Of a stretch of 64,000 bases of DNA, positions 53,535 to 64,000 are shown piece by piece. The translations under genes and the position numbers were made by a program. The stretch covers positions 10,726,001 to 10,790,000 of the forward strand of contig JBHGNT010000012.1 in assembly GCA_043228905.1 (NCBI GenBank), read 5' to 3'. The first letter of the stretch is position 1. Each line of letters opens with the position of its first letter. The notes below the pieces were generated by a model. The model worked only from the letters and a program-made list of their open reading frames with translations. It searched no databases and was not told where the DNA came from. The stretch comes from Azolla caroliniana. Its lineage: Eukaryota; Polypodiophyta.

Positions 53535-55741
53535 CAATATGGCACGCCCGTGGGAGAGTGCCTTGCACGTCGATCCCACATGCCTTGATGATGATATTTC
53601 TTCGACCGGAACTTCCATCGGTCCTTTCAACGATCGACTCCCTCGATCGGAGTGCTTGACTCGACCATCTTTGTTGGTCAGCAAATTTTCCGCGACACGA
53701 ACATTCTCATTCTGTCGTCTTACGAACTTTGGTATCCTCTTTCGGGTCCTTAAAAATGTTGTGTGTATGTATGTTATTCTTTGTTGATTTTGTGAGTTGT
53801 CGTGGTCGATCACGTCCATTTCTTTAGGTGGATGAGATTTCAAAATTTCATAGGTGCCCTTTGATTTTTAAAATTTTCTTATATACCCTCAGGTTTTTAC
53901 AATTATGTTTGATACCCTCATGTATCTAGAATTCCAATAGTGCCCTTAGGTTTGTTTTTCGAAATTTCTAGGATGTCCTCAGTTTCCAAAATCCGAGGAT
54001 GCTCCGTATGGTTATCTTTTTCCCTCCCTCTTTTCTGTTTCATCTTCCTCTTTCTTGGTGTTAACCGTTGCTTCTTCTCCTCTTCCTGTCTTTCGTTTCC
54101 TCCTCTCTCTTTCTTCTTCTATCTTTGTTTCTTCCACTTCTTCCTTGTTCTGTTTGGTGTTTTGGGGTAGGGAGGAAACGCAACCTTCACTCTCCCTTTG
54201 CTTGCATGTCATCTCCCTCTACTGCTGTCGTCGTCGTTTCCGTTGGCCGGTTCTGGTTGTCCATCTCTGTCCGGTCCTTCTGCCTGCTGCCGCTTCATCC
54301 GGCCGCTCCGGTGCTGATGTCCGGCTAGTCCGTTCTTCCCGGCTGTTTTTGGTCATTTGTCCGGCCGTCTTCACTCTGGTCGACGATCTGTCGCTGTCCA
54401 TCATTCCGGTCGTTTCCATCATTCGCTTTGGCCGTCATTTGTTTCTGTTGCCTGTCCATTTCAATCATTTTTTGTCCCCAGCTTCGTTGTCGTCTCCATC
54501 TTTATCTCTTTGCCTTGTGGTTTGGCCTCGGCTTTCCGAAGTGTCCGGCCCTTTCCCTCTCTGTCTTGGCCACTGTCCGACCTCGTGCTTTTGTCTGGCC
54601 TGTCCGGTCCGCCTGCCTCGATTCCGATACCATTCGGCCACTCTTTGACTGTTGTGTAGGGTTTCGGGTTGCCATTCGCCGCCACTGTCCGGCCTCTGCC
54701 GTATAGCGTCGTCGTCGTTCGGCCATTTGTCCCGCATTCTGGCCGCCATACCGGTCGCTCTTCCGCCGTGCTTCAACCGCTCCCATACGGTGGCCATCCG
54801 GCCTTCGTTCCTCTGTTGGTTTGTCGTAGTCTGGCACCGTCCGTCGTCTTCTGGTCTGTTCCGGCCGGTTTTCCGGTAGTCAGTTTGAATGTTGTCCGGC
54901 TGCTCCCATATCTGGCCATTTTGGTCGGTTGCCGCTCCGGTCGCAGTTGCTTCTTTTTTTTTTTTTTTCTGCTTTCCCAGTTGATGACGATGACCTAGAG
55001 GGCACATGTGGTCCTGTTTTTGTTGTACTGGTTCTTAGCATTTGTTCTAGTCGTGTTTCTCCTTCGTTGTTCCATTCTTTCTGTCTGTTTGAGTAGTCTC
55101 TTTTCATCGTCTTTGTCTGTCTTTGTCTGGTGCATCCGATCGTCTCTTTCTGGCGTTGTTGGTTTCTTTGGTCGTAGATGTCTGGTCTGCGTTGTTGGTT
55201 TCTTTGTTGGTCAATGTCTGGGTCTTCTTCGACCCTTCAGTGTTAACCGGCTCCGGTTCTGGTTCCGATTCCGGTTCCGACTCTCTCTGTGTTGCTTCTT
55301 TTAGAACCACCTCTCATGCATTCTCAGCACATCCTACCGGTCTCCGCTCCACACACTGCGACTTTCTCCGCAGTCTCCTGGTGGGCTTCTCGTTCCGGTC
55401 GTGCTGGCACCGGTTCCCACTGCATCGCAGTTTGTACAGCCGTGCATCTTGCACCACGCTTTCAAAAACACGCACATTGTCGCTAACCGCATCGGAAACC
55501 CGCACATTGACACTAATCGCAACCTCGCACAACCATTGTTGCCATTCATGCATTCCTCCATCGCATCATCATTTCTTGCACTCGTACACAAACGTCATCG
55601 TTTCCATTTCTTCGCTTGCACATACATTGAACATCGTCGCCGTCATTTGCATGTTTCTGTCATTTCTCGCACATCATGCTGCCACGTTCTCTTCTTGGAC
55701 TTCTTCATCAAAGGGGGTCCGCCGTTGTGGTCGCCAAAAGG
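53535..55741 (-). mobile_element. TR internal region: non-autonomous LTR retrotransposon
   Basis: 2.2 kb between the TR LTRs with no recognisable gag or pol. It begins (3' side) with the hairpin at 53550-53579 and ends (5' side) with primer site TGGCGACCA (55736-55728), both shared with gypsies A and C. Low-complexity frames exist (for example minus 55007-54465, K/R/D/Q-rich, 180 residues) but show no known domain. It is a LARD/TRIM-like passenger probably served by A/C-type proteins. A poly-T run lies at 54954-54968. Confidence 0.82.
53550..53579 (-). promoter_or_regulatory. Conserved hairpin before the 3' LTR of TR
   Basis: Outer arms GTGGGA/TCCCAC, inner arms GTGC/GCAC around CTT. Compared with A and C (GTAC/GTAC) both inner partners changed, keeping pairing. 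Confidence 0.65.
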
Positions 55742-56271
55742 TGTTGTAGGTTTTAGAGTTAGGGTTAGGGTTAAGGATGATGATGGTTAACGATGACGAA
55801 GATAGACATGGTGAAATAGCAAAGATGATGAAGAGTATGATGGTGAGAGAGATCATATAGAGAACAAGACAAGCATTAAGAAGCATTGCGGGGTGGGGGG
55901 TGGTGCCTAGAATGGCTCCACCCCCCTCCCAAGGGGGTTCAACGTTAAGGGGAGGGAAGAGAGAGAGAGAGAGATGAAAAGAGAGATAGATAGAGAGAAA
56001 TGATTCCTTCATATTTCATTCATTCCCCATAAGGGGTTAAATAGTACAAGAGGGGGTAGATACATAGGGGTGTAAGCCCCCTTGAGCATTCATACTAGAC
56101 ACTCACTCACACCTCCTCGTATCCATCCACATGCACACACGTGTGCATGTGTTCACATACGTATAGACTCACAATTACATTTATGTCCCCTACACATACA
56201 CAACAACATCATGATAACATTCGACCCTCGCTCATCACACTGACACTCCGTACATCTCGTACGGGGTAACA
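55742..56271 (-). repeat. 5' LTR of element TR
   Basis: 530-bp copy, TGTTGTAGG...GGGGTAACA. TR inserted between RT and protease of gypsy C; C resumes at 56272. Confidence 0.93.
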
Positions 56272-57942
56272 CTCTGTTCCTAGATTTACCTCTTCTAATT
56301 GGGACGCTTTTAAGCGCTGGGATACGGCCATTTCCCTTTCCAATGCCTCTTGTGCGTGCCGTAACTCCCAGATTGCTTCTTTATCCGGTTCCGCTTCGGT
56401 TCCGTCCGATTGCAGTAAGTAGGGTGATACCGCTTCCGCGACGTCAATTTTGAATAGAGGTACAATCTTCGGGTTCTCCAGCAAATACTGCTCTTCTTCT
56501 TCGTCTGCTAATCCTTCCAGCATATTGACACACTCCGCATATAACGGTGTCAGATTCTTGCCGGTGCCCTTCCTTGGTTGTGTTGGTACCCTTACCTTCG
56601 CTTTTCCCCGCCGGAACGTAATCATATTCCTCCTCCAGTTTTGTTTGATATGTGCCGTTTTTAACCAAGGGCATCCCAACAATAATGGGTATGCTCCTTC
56701 AGCCTGCAACTGGAGAACTACGGCTGAGATTCGGAATGTGTGGCCCCCGATGGTTACTTCCAAGTTCCGTATTAAACCTGTCGGTCACACCGAGCTTGTG
56801 TCCGCCATTCGGAGCCAGAACGGACATGGCTCCCACTCTCGGATTCCAAGAGCATCGCATGTCCAAAGGCTGATTACATTAACGCCGGAGCCTCCGTCTA
56901 TTATCGTGCCGGGGAGTTCTTTCCCTTTCACAATGGCCGTAATTGCCAGACTGTTGGTGTCCACCACGGCCGGTCGTTCTTCCGGATTTGAGAAGAATGC
57001 TGGAGCCAGTGGTGTTCCGCTTGTCGTCATGCTGGACTTGAGTCCTTCTGTGAATCTTGGTACTAGCTGCAAGAGTCGTCCTTATGGCAGCGTGATCTGG
57101 CATTCCCGCAATACCTGCCATGTCACGTTTTCAGACTAACTGCCGCCGGCGAGCTCTTCGGTATTCTCCTTTTGTTGCGCGAGTTCTGCTACATTTCGCT
57201 CATTTGCCTTTTTCACCCATTCTGTTGCCTGTTTCCGGATGGCCTCTTGTGTCTCCCATTCCGTAGTCTTCCCCTTCGACCTTGTGGTGACCTGCTGGAG
57301 GTCTGCGACTTCGGCGACTACCATGTTTACTGCCGGTCGCTTATCATAGCTTTTTGCCGGACATTGATTACTATAATGTCCTTCTTGCCGGCAGTAATAG
57401 CAATATGCTTTCCGGGTGTTCCTGGATTCGGCATTGTTTCCTGTACCCGGTGGAGGACTTGTGGTAACCGTGGGACTCTGGTCTGGTTGGCTGCTTGAGG
57501 CGCCTTTTTCCGGTTCACATGGGTGGCTCCCGTTTTTGAAATGCCGTTTTTTTTTTAAATTCTTTTTGTTGCGGTACCGTTGCCGGGGTTGGTCGTCATA
57601 TCTCCCGTAATCTTCCCGTCGTTGGTGATACCCGGGGGAGTGATCCCGGTTGTGATGCTCGTATCGTCCATTGTAATCTCGGTACTTGTCGTATCTCTTG
57701 TACCGGTTGTAGTTGTCTCGCCGATTGTCGTACAGGACATCTTGTGCCGGTCGATATCGCTCCTCTCGTTGCCAGCGTTCGTCTTCTTTGTCTCGGCTGC
57801 TAGGTGGCTCGATTTTCCGGACTGGTGGAGCTTGCCGATTCAATAAGTTATATTTGCACTGATCCATCGTGTGGCTCGTAGATTGGCAGAGTAAGCAGTG
57901 CGTCCGCATGGTGCACTCTAGTGACGAGTGTCCGGAATTCAA
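56272..57942 (-). pseudogene. Nucleocapsid and protease region of gypsy C
   Basis: Zinc-knuckle cluster (GHSSLECTMRTHCLLC), an R/Y/D/N-rich stretch, a second knuckle (YCYYCRQEGHYSNQCPAKS), basic linker, then protease with GTIIDGGSGVNVISL and YPLLLGCPWL. The same DGG active-site triplet as A. The frame is broken near 57135 and 56770. A connector to RT (LYAECVNMLEGLADEE) ends at the TR insertion. Confidence 0.82.
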
Positions 57943-59112
57943 GCAGGTCGTGCATTGGATATCTTGCCGGAAACGGAGATCCTCATCGGTTGGTAATGCT
58001 CATTGGAGGGCTCCCATTGTTAGCCAAGAGCTCATTTTTTCCATTTCTCGAACCCGATCGATGACCTGGTCGACGGTGCTTGTGCGAAAGTCAATGACCG
58101 TGCATACCGTTCGTAGAGGTTCCAGGAGTGTGGCTAAAAATATAACCCACGTTTCTTCCTCCAGAGGTGCGTGGGTAAGCTGACTGTGCATCCGTTGAAA
58201 GCGGATGACAAACTGTGGGATGCTCTCGCCGGGGTCCTACCGAATTGTATAAAATAAGCCCACCATTTCTCGTTGATCCACCTCCTTCTGGAAGAAGTGC
58301 AAGAATTTGTCTTTTAGGTCCGCAAAGGTGGTGATGGTGTTGCGATCTTGCGGCCGGTGCCATCTGGCGGCCGGTCCTTCTAATGTCACGCTGAATTCAG
58401 CTATCTTAGATCGTTCCTCTTCTGCCGCGGTTAACCGTTGTGACACATGGTTTGCTTCCCATGTTTGTTCAAATGCGTGAACATGAGCCTCCGCGTCCAG
58501 GTCATCCTGATACTTGGAGTATTGGAACGGCATATCGTCGTCCGGTGTCGGTACGCGGCCTGGCGGTGTCGGTGGTCGTTCCGGCTATTCCGCCGGCGTC
58601 TGAGGTCTTTGTCGGTCTTCCTTTGGTGTTGCCGGCTCGACTTCCGGTGTTGGAGGTTTTTGCCGGTGTACTTCCATCTCCGGAGGTTGCTCCACGACGA
58701 GTGCCGGAGGTTCTTGGTCTGTCAACTCTGGTTCCGGTGTTGGTAAAGTATCTGATTCCTCGTCCTCCGGTCCTCCTAGGGTGTCATTACTGCTGCAATA
58801 ATTCGTATGCGCGCTGTAACCCCCTTCTGAATCCAATTCCAGCGCTGAAAATGCTTCGGATTCGCCGTCTCTTCCGACCAAGGCCTGGAGAAGGGTTTCC
58901 GCTTCCCGGAGGCTGCTTAAGCTGCTTCATTCGTCCGGGTACGCATTTTGTTGCAGACAGAGCGACTCCTCTGCCACTTTCTGGATCACTTTGGAAAATG
59001 ATCGATCCGTTCGGATTTCTTCCGCTGCTTGCTGGAAAGCCTCTCGCCGTCGTCTCCGTTCCACAAGTCTTCGTGCTCTCTCCATAACCGGGTCGTCTGT
59101 TGGCCTAGTCAT
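57943..59112 (-). pseudogene. Gag of gypsy C
   Basis: ATG at 59112 (MTRPTDDPVMERARRLVE), then an E/P/T-rich region (59112-58585, with stops), then the Gag domain (GPAARWHRPQD, FLHFFQKEVDQREMV; 58533-58237) and SQLTHAPLEEETWVIFLATL (58191-58000). Single nonsense codons separate the segments. Confidence 0.82.
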
Positions 59113-59151
59113 CCATTCCTACCGTTGTTCACTGCAATAATGCAGGAATCG

Positions 59152-59160
59152 TGGTCGCCA
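59152..59160 (-). promoter_or_regulatory. Primer binding site of gypsy C
   Basis: Minus strand TGGCGACCACGATTCC, seven bases after the 5' LTR, identical to that of A. Confidence 0.6.
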
Positions 59161-59167
59161 AAAACTG

Positions 59168-59630
59168 TGTTATTGCTAGGGCCGGACAACAGCCTAACAC
59201 AGGGTGTCCACTTAAGACACGTCACCAAAGGGTGCTACGGCAGAATGACTTACAGCACAACACTCAATTAGATCTTAATCGATTACTTAGCCATCCATAA
59301 TTAACACGCGTAAGATATAACAATAAATACAGAACGGTAATCAACACTTGAAGATTAAGACAATAAGCTTTATTAATTATCCGCTCCTGATTACATTGTA
59401 ACCGAGCCTTTATATAGGTCTCCGGTGCGAAATACAAAACGGTGCCAAACGGCACCTTTACGGAATCGTTCCAGATCCGGATCAGCATACCGATTCCGGT
59501 CCGTCCGTCCACATCTTCTTATATAATAATATGTATATATTAAGACTACTAATTACAATAGTTCCTGAATAACTATTCCTTTCACACTTTGGTTTGGACC
59601 TCCTTAAGCCTTCTTCGTCGGCCGGTAACA
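59168..59630 (-). repeat. 5' LTR of gypsy C
   Basis: 463 bp, same length as the left copy, followed by target duplication GTCAA at 59631-59635, after which the copia F integrase frame resumes. A TATA-like TTTATATAGG lies near 59409. Confidence 0.95.
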
Positions 59631-59635
59631 GTCAA

Positions 59636-60420
59636 TAAACGTTACAAAGTACTATCCTCCTCGATACAATGGAGCATCCACATAGCACACATCCGTGTGC
59701 ACTAGTTCTAGTGCAGCTTCTCTTTTCCTCGGTGGTCTCGAGTGGAATGCCGCCCTATTCTGCTTTCCGGCTAAGTAGTCGACACACTTCTCCAAGCACA
59801 CCCTCTAGACTTCTGGTAGAAGTTTCTAGTCGGCTAGCAGGTGCATTTCCTTCTCACTCATATGGCCTAGCCTCTTATGCCATATCTCCCCTGCCGAGTC
59901 GGCTGCCACGTTTACTTCCGATTTACACAGTCGAGCATGCATCATGTACAATGTGCCTTCTTTCTGTGCTCGGGCCACTATGAGGTTTCCTCTGCAGAAA
60001 CTCCACTTGCCATTCCGAAAGCTACCACTATAGCCTTCGTCGTCAAGCCTTCCTGTCGATATCAGATTCAATCTGCTATCGGGGATGTGTCAAACATCCT
60101 TCAACGTTAGTCAACACCCTGTCGACGTCGTTAAGCACACACTTCTGACACCGGTTATCTTGCACTCTCCACTATCACCCATCTTTACATAGCCATGATC
60201 CCCGGATATGTAAGTCGAGAAATACTCTCTCGACGGAGTAATATGGAAGGATGCGCCAGAATCAATCACCCAACTGCACTCTTCGCTTGCAAGATTTGCA
60301 CTCATCTATTCACAAATGAACAGGAGTTCCTCATTGCTCGTAGCAATGGCCGAAGTGTTCTTTTCATCCGGAATTTTCCGAGGTTCGACATTGTTTCCGA
60401 CAATCTTGTCTCTCTTCATG
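59636..60420 (-). pseudogene. Copia F gag end, protease, pre-integrase and integrase start
   Basis: Reading 60420 to 59636: a Lys-rich gag end (SNEELLFICE), TAG (CAG-compatible), protease ECSWVIDSGASFHITPSREY, a further stop, NLISTGRLDDEGYSGSF, pre-integrase IWHKRLGHMSEKEMHLL, then a Cys motif and ELVHTDVC-like integrase start leading into YFVTFID at the gypsy C junction. Upstream Gag is missing: at about 60420 the sequence switches to the integrase of copia H. Confidence 0.85.
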
Positions 60421-62042
60421 TGGTCGTCGATGAAGGAGACAAAATATCGACTCCCGCCAAGACTAACGTTCTGTGCCAGTCCCCATACATCCGAATGAAT
60501 AAGGTTGAGCTTCTTACGGCTACAGTTTCGTTCGGTGGGGAATGAAAGTCGGTGTTGCTGCTCGAGTTGGCATGCTTCACATATTTGGGCCTTCCGGCCA
60601 TTGAACGAACTTCGGCAAACCGAAAACAACTTGTTTCGTTTGCAAGTCTTGAAGCCTCCGGTAATTGACGTGGTCGATCCGCTTGTGCCACAGATTAATA
60701 TCTAATTCAATCTTCTGTCCTTTGGTGAACAAAGCGGTGCCGACGTCATTGGTGTCGAGGATAAACATCCTCCCGTCTCTGCGCCCTTGTGCAATTATTT
60801 GGCCCTCTTCCTCGATGAAGCACCCGAGGTGCGTAAACCGCACCTGCATCCCCTGGTCGACAATCTGACCGACTGACACCAGGTTCTTCGTGATAGTTGG
60901 AACGTGTAATACGTTCATCAGCTTCCCCCTCTGTCCGACGTGGCTCAAAGGGACTTCTCCGATATTCACAATTGGGTGACGAGTGTCATCTCCGGTTTCG
61001 ATGACTCCCGGTTGTTCTGGTTTCTCCAAGAAGGAGAACCACTCTTTGTGGCTCGTCATGTGATTCGACAAACCGGAATCAACGTACCACACTTCCTCCG
61101 ATTTGGAAGTGGTCTTCTTCATCGAGTTAGCCTCGTGTTCCATCACCAAGGCTGGCCCCTTTACCGGATTTCCCGGTTTTGGATCCTCCCGATCCTTCTG
61201 CGTAATGCGAGTATTGCCGGATCCGGATCTATCCAAATCAGCTCGCTTCTTCCAGCACTCGCTTTCTCTATGGCCCTTTTTACCACAATACCAGGATTCC
61301 GTGTCGGCCTTTGCTTGCTGGCCTCCGGCGCCGCCTTGACTCCCCCTGCTTGTGGAGTATCCAAAACTACTGTCGGCACGTTCTCTGTGCCTTCGGTCCT
61401 GCTCTTGCCGGCTACTACCATTGTGAGCCGATCCACCTCCGTGTACAGCATCCAGCTGTCGGTGGGTGCACTTGTTGACACACTGGCGTGGTTCTCCTCC
61501 ACAAGGAGCATCGACTATAAGTCGAAAAATGACGACATATTCTCCCTTGTACACACAGCAGTTCGGAACGCTCCGAACTTTGACGTCAAACCTCCGAGAC
61601 AAATTTGCACCATATCGGCTTCTTCGATATTCACATCGATGGAGGCCAGAGAGTCGCAAATGTCCTTGATTTTTGAGGTGTAGTCTGCCACTGACAAGTC
61701 GCGTTGTCGTAGGTTGCTCAGCTCCTGTCGGAGTTGAAGCTTCCTGGCTATAGTGCTTGCGGCGAAAACCTTCTTCAGATTTCCCCAAGCATCTTTCGGC
61801 GTTTTTGCATCCCGAATGTAGCTTAGGAGTTGTTCGCCCACACAAGACGCGAAGCAGTACAGTACTCTTATTGTCGATTGTTCCCACACTAGGAAATCTC
61901 TGTGTGTCGATTCGGGTGTTGTGTCATTTGCTCCGTTGACATAACTCCAATAACCGTGCCCGAGCAGGTACTGGTGCATCTTGTAGGACCAAGATGCGTA
62001 GTTGTTTCTATCGAGCTTCTTCGTCGGAAGCAAGCTAGCCAT
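60421..62042 (-). pseudogene. Copia H gag, protease and integrase start (truncated)
   Basis: ATG at 62042 (MASLLPTKKLDRNNYASW). UBN2-type Gag (YLLGHGYWSYVNGAND, AWGNLKKVFAASTIARKL, LADYTSKIKDICDSL-like), knuckle remnant WYCGKKGHRESEC lacking its first Cys, protease WYVDSGLSNHMTSHKEWF, NVLHVPTITKNLVSVGQIVD, pre-integrase LWHKRIDHVNYRRL with CEACQLEQQHRLSFP, and integrase start LIHSDVWGLAQ...FIDDH. It breaks off at about 60420; RT, RNase H and the 3' LTR are absent. Several frame breaks. Related to G. Confidence 0.85.
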
Positions 62043-62114
62043 CGGTGTTTACCTGTTCTTCTTGGTTGGTTTTCTTTTCAAGCTATGTCGACTGCAGAGG
62101 TTCTCAACCCTCGC

Positions 62115-62126
62115 GCTCTGATACCA
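62115..62126 (-). promoter_or_regulatory. Primer binding site of copia H
   Basis: Minus strand TGGTATCAGAGC directly adjoins the H LTR; the initiator Met-tRNA complement. Confidence 0.88.
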
Positions 62127-62605
62127 TGTAAAAAGAATAGCATGCGGAAGCAATAAAAGACCGAACACAGAAACGTAGGTTTAATGGAGAGCTTAGAATA
62201 TACACAGTACGCGGGCGAGATAGAGAGAGAGCACACAGAAACTCAATTCAAAATAATACTCAATCTATACATCATATGTGTTCAATGAACACTTTTATAC
62301 AAGTCCATACAGATTGATAGAAGTACGGTGTACTTCAATGTTCACACAAGCGTTTGACACTAACTATGAGACATTAACTACCTAGTAATCTAGGCTGCTA
62401 TTAGGCTTCTCGTTACTAATGGATCCGGCTAACCGGCTCCCCAGCTCACCGGCTCACCGATCCGGCTCATCCTTCCAGATGTCGATCCGGCTCAGGCTTA
62501 TTCAGCCGATTCGAATCCGGATGAGTGTGCCGCTCAACGATTACCTTAATGGTTAGGCTTCGAATTTCGTAATACGAAGTCCTAGGTTCAAGTCCAGTTG
62601 AAGCA
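62127..62605 (-). repeat. 5' LTR of copia H
   Basis: 479 bp, TGTAAAAAGAATAGC...TTGAAGCA. Repetitive CCGGCTCA/CCGGCTAA units lie near 62420-62500 and a tRNA-like end at 62532-62605. Its partner LTR is lost. Confidence 0.75.
62532..62605 (+). repeat. tRNA-like segment at the end of H LTR
   Basis: GCTCAACG near the 5' side and GTTGAAGC at the LTR end can pair. Between them TTAATGGTTAGGC, CTTCG/CGAAG (anticodon-stem like) and GGTTCAAGTCC (B-box). The most tRNA-like of the set, but still imperfect. Confidence 0.55.
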
Positions 62606-63734
62606 TAATGTTCATGGATTCATGACAGCTTCCTCCACCGAGGTCAGCTCACTCACTGAGCCTATGATGTCCACCATCAGAGCCATGTTGACAATGTGGT
62701 CAGAGGTTCTACCTTGCTCCTATGTTCTTCTTGATCTTCGTAATCGATCAGTTGAAGTTTCAGGAAATGCAACTTTAGGAGTACGGTCATTGAAGAGTTG
62801 TTAAGCCCACTTACATATTTTCTTTACATCTGGCACTGGCATAGGCTGAACAAGTGAGCCATTACCATCAAATGGTTCAGCTTCCTTTTCTGGACAGTGG
62901 GTCGGGATTGGGGGGAAATACTTCTTCGGTTAATGAGATAACTTGAGAATCGTTGTTCTCAGCTAGCTGTGGTCGTTCCTCATCGAACGCCACATCACAA
63001 CTTGTCAATATCTTTCTTGCCTCTGGATCGTATAGTCGATAGGTCTTTGACTCTTCACTATATCCAAGAAAGATACACTTCTTGCTTTTAGCATCCAACT
63101 TCTTTCTGCTCACATCTTGAACATGTGCGTAGCACGTACACCCAAAGGTTCTGGAGTGCAGCACTGAACGTTTCTTGCCTAAATAAGCTTCTTGGGGTGT
63201 TTTCCCTTGAAGTGCCTTTGTGTAGCTCCAGTTGAGGATGTAAAGTATTGTATTCAGTGCTTCAGCCTAGAATGGGCCGGGCAACACTTGTGCCTTCAAC
63301 ATAGACCTAGCCATCTTGACAATTGTTCGGTTTCGACGTTCAACAACGCCATTTTGTTGTGGGGTGTAGGTTGTTGTATGTTGGCACTTAATTCCATGCT
63401 CTTTGCAATACTCACAAAATTCTATTGATAAGAATTCTTCACCTAGATCAGAGTGTAACTCCTTCACTAACTTTCCGGACTCCCGCTCGACAAACTTATG
63501 CCATCTTTCGAAGATTTTAAAAGCTTCAACCTTCTCTCGAAGGAAGTAAACGCACATCTTTCTATTGATGTCATCGACTACTAGCATATAGTAGAGAGAT
63601 CCACCCATTGCAGGAGTCACCATTTTTCCAGAGAGGTCGATGTGTATTACCTATAGAGTAGTCTTTGTCCGATTTTGACTCTCTTTTGGAATGGCTGATC
63701 TTTGATGTTTGCCCATCATACAAGCATCACAAAC
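62606..63734 (-). pseudogene. Copia I fragment: integrase and RT start
   Basis: Reading from 63734: pre-integrase VCDACMMGKHQRSAIPKES, integrase core (GGSLYYMLVVDDINRKMCVY, ELHSDLGEEFLSIEFCEYC, TPQQNGVVERRNRTIVKMA), CIFLGYSEESKTYRLYDPEA, and the segment leading to RT (SVSELTSVEEAVMNP) where H has inserted. Asp replaces Asn/Gly around the second catalytic block (SDLGEE), and several stops are present. Both its ends are cut by other elements. Confidence 0.82.
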
Positions 63735-64000
63735 TGTAGAGAAACAGTTGCGGAATATAAATCACAATGAAGGAACTACACACTGAAATACGAATCACAC
63801 CGAAATGCCAGAAAAGACAACATAAACAGATGTACATAGAGATTTACGTGGAAACCCTAAAACGGGGAAAACCACAGGAGCAGAACTTTACTCTACAAAT
63901 AGTGGATATACACCAAAGATGATTACAACACTCTGTCAAGTGTATCAACCACACACGGCTCTTCGCGTCTGCTGTTACAAACACAGTTATGGCGCGACTC
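63735..64000 (-). repeat. F-type copia LTR at right edge
   Basis: TGTAGAGAAACAGTTGCGG onward matches the F LTR pieces 19585-19763 and 30875 onward. The left flank is copia I coding sequence, not a primer site, so this is the 3' LTR of another minus-strand F-family copy, or a solo LTR, inserted in I. Confidence 0.82.

Noticed and set aside
54055-55790. Frames of 100-210 codons on both strands inside TR
   Set aside because: Low-complexity, mutually overlapping, no known motif; more likely by-products of biased composition, though a captured gene cannot be fully excluded.
63735-64000. Right LTR belonging to the same copia F insertion as 19585-37250
   Set aside because: Its left flank is copia I coding sequence and not a primer binding site, so it belongs to another F-family insertion or a solo LTR.

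Overview
The window is a block of nested transposable elements from a plant nuclear genome. I see no host gene, rRNA, true tRNA gene or CRISPR array. Plant origin is indicated by TTTAGGG-type telomere-like repeats, plant-type Ty1/copia and Ty3/gypsy families, initiator-Met-tRNA primer sites (TGGTATCARAGC) and spliceosomal introns. DUF7869-type proteins and self-primed chromoviruses would fit a non-seed plant, but the species cannot be fixed from sequence alone.

The most interesting region is 1662-9356, a 7,695-bp DNA transposon (called T1 here). It has 32-bp terminal inverted repeats and a 4-bp target duplication (TTCT). It sits inside the 3' accessory ORF of gypsy element A, and a related gypsy (C, 39759-59630) supplies the empty site. 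T1 carries two divergent genes. One is an intact 890-aa candidate transposase with a HTHDHIDQMF motif. The other is a six-exon gene joining a ParB-like domain to an N6/N4 DNA methyltransferase domain, an architecture otherwise typical of bacterial and phage mobile elements; it carries several in-frame stops. Three 37-bp palindromes at about 51-bp spacing lie in its first intron. I do not know a described plant transposon with this gene content.

Layout: gypsy A (minus, <1-17782, hosting T1) lies in a fragment of a sister gypsy D (17783-18131). A chromovirus fragment B (18132-19584) follows. B is interrupted by copia F (minus), whose left LTR is split into three pieces by copia E (19764-30869, itself hosting intact chromovirus K at 21881-27597) and copia G (31076-37033, itself hosting E-like LTR material M). 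The F body (37251-60420) is interrupted in its integrase by gypsy C, which in turn hosts intact chromovirus J (42424-48169), a TIR element N (50020-50817) and a young non-autonomous LTR element TR (53005-56271). From 60420 to the right edge lie a truncated copia H, a copia I fragment and another F-type LTR. Matching target duplications define most borders.

The elements share recognisable machinery. Chromoviruses J and K use a self-priming site complementary to their own transcript start, a conserved GTTAAAC -1 frameshift signal with a downstream hairpin, and together with B carry heat-shock-element arrays next to the TATA box. A, C and TR share a primer site and a covarying hairpin before the 3' LTR, so TR was probably mobilised by A/C-type proteins. 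J, K and TR look recent. A, C, F, G, H and I are decayed, largely by transitions that turn CGA, CAA and CAG codons into stops, as expected for methylated, silenced DNA. Base counts, alignments and splice choices were made by eye.
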